Of a DNA stretch of 5,086 nt, positions 4,889-5,086 are shown piece by piece. Numbering within the stretch: position 1 is the stretch's first letter; every line of letters begins with the position of its first letter. Origin of the DNA: Bacillota bacterium (lineage in GTDB: Bacteria > Bacillota_A > Clostridia > Clostridiales > Clostridiaceae); the NCBI GenBank assembly GCA_021780795.1, contig JAJXYA010000183.1, positions 1-5,086 on the forward strand, read 5' to 3'. Under the pieces are notes generated by a model that searched no databases, was not told the origin of the DNA, and saw nothing but the letters and a program-made list of their open reading frames with translations. The position numbers and the translations under genes are program-made.

Positions 4889-5086
4889 TTATCGTGATTT
4901 ACTATTATTGAACCATTCAATGGTTGCTTTTGAATGCTCTTCAGGAATCTTATTACTAACTTGTTCATGTAGCCATCCTAAAGTCTTATTGTTTAAATAT
5001 TTTCTCATCTGGTCCTCTGCTTCTAACATTACTACTTTTATTAGGCAAGGACATTTTGTATATGAATCAGGCAAATTATTTTTATC
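4889..5086 (-). CDS. Unidentified protein, C-terminal 65 residues; 5' end outside the window
   Basis: The frame is open from the right edge to TAA at 4891-4889. The first in-window initiation-type codon, TTG at 5074, has no Shine-Dalgarno, and the frame continues upstream to the window edge, so the gene is probably partial. The visible part contains a CPC motif followed by LIKVVMLEAEDQMRKYL, a mixed helical stretch with WLHEQVSNKIPEEH, and ends WFNNSKSR. There are no membrane segments. I do not recognise the family. The downstream palindrome, repeat and terminator appear to belong to its transcript. Codon use resembles the neighbouring genes, and the clean helical-looking sequence supports real coding. 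Confidence 0.55.
   Translation of the reverse strand, partial: DKNNLPDSYTKCPCLIKVVMLEAEDQMRKYLNNKTLGWLHEQVSNKIPEEHSKATIEWFNNSKSR

Overview
The window is AT-rich, with A/T-biased codons, strong AGGAGG-type ribosome binding sites and consensus sigma-A-like promoters. Together with the protein types, this points to a low-GC Firmicute, most likely a Clostridium or close relative. That assignment is inferred from composition and protein style, not from a database match.

Layout. (1) 1-880, minus strand: the N-terminal 293 residues of an ABC-F ATPase of the antibiotic-resistance (ribosome-protection) type. The gene runs off the left edge. (2) 881-1178, minus strand: a leader of about 260 nt with a consensus promoter, an operator-like palindrome over the -10 box, up to three short upstream ORFs, and a terminator hairpin that contains the ABC-F Shine-Dalgarno sequence and ends in seven T just before the start codon. 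A competing antiterminator pairing can be drawn. (3) 1179-1416: AT-rich divergent intergenic DNA with a plausible plus-strand promoter. (4) 1417-3297, plus strand: a membrane sensor histidine kinase (Cache-HAMP-HisKA-HATPase) with no response regulator in view. (5) 3372-3420: a bidirectional terminator between convergent genes. (6) 3422-4561, minus strand: a PfkB/ribokinase-family sugar kinase with its own promoter. (7) 4562-4888: non-coding, with a minus-strand terminator, a 27-bp direct repeat and a 108-nt imperfect palindrome. (8) 4889-5086, minus strand: the C-terminal end of an unrecognised protein that runs off the right edge.

How it works together. The genes appear to be independent transcription units, each with its own promoter or terminator, rather than one operon. 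The most informative system is the ABC-F leader. It has the parts expected of ribosome-mediated attenuation, in which a drug-stalled ribosome on a short leader ORF changes RNA folding and switches on the resistance gene. The divergent orphan kinase could sense an extracellular ligand, but nothing in the sequence ties it to the ABC-F gene apart from position. The palindrome and direct repeat near the right end are the least explained part of the window.
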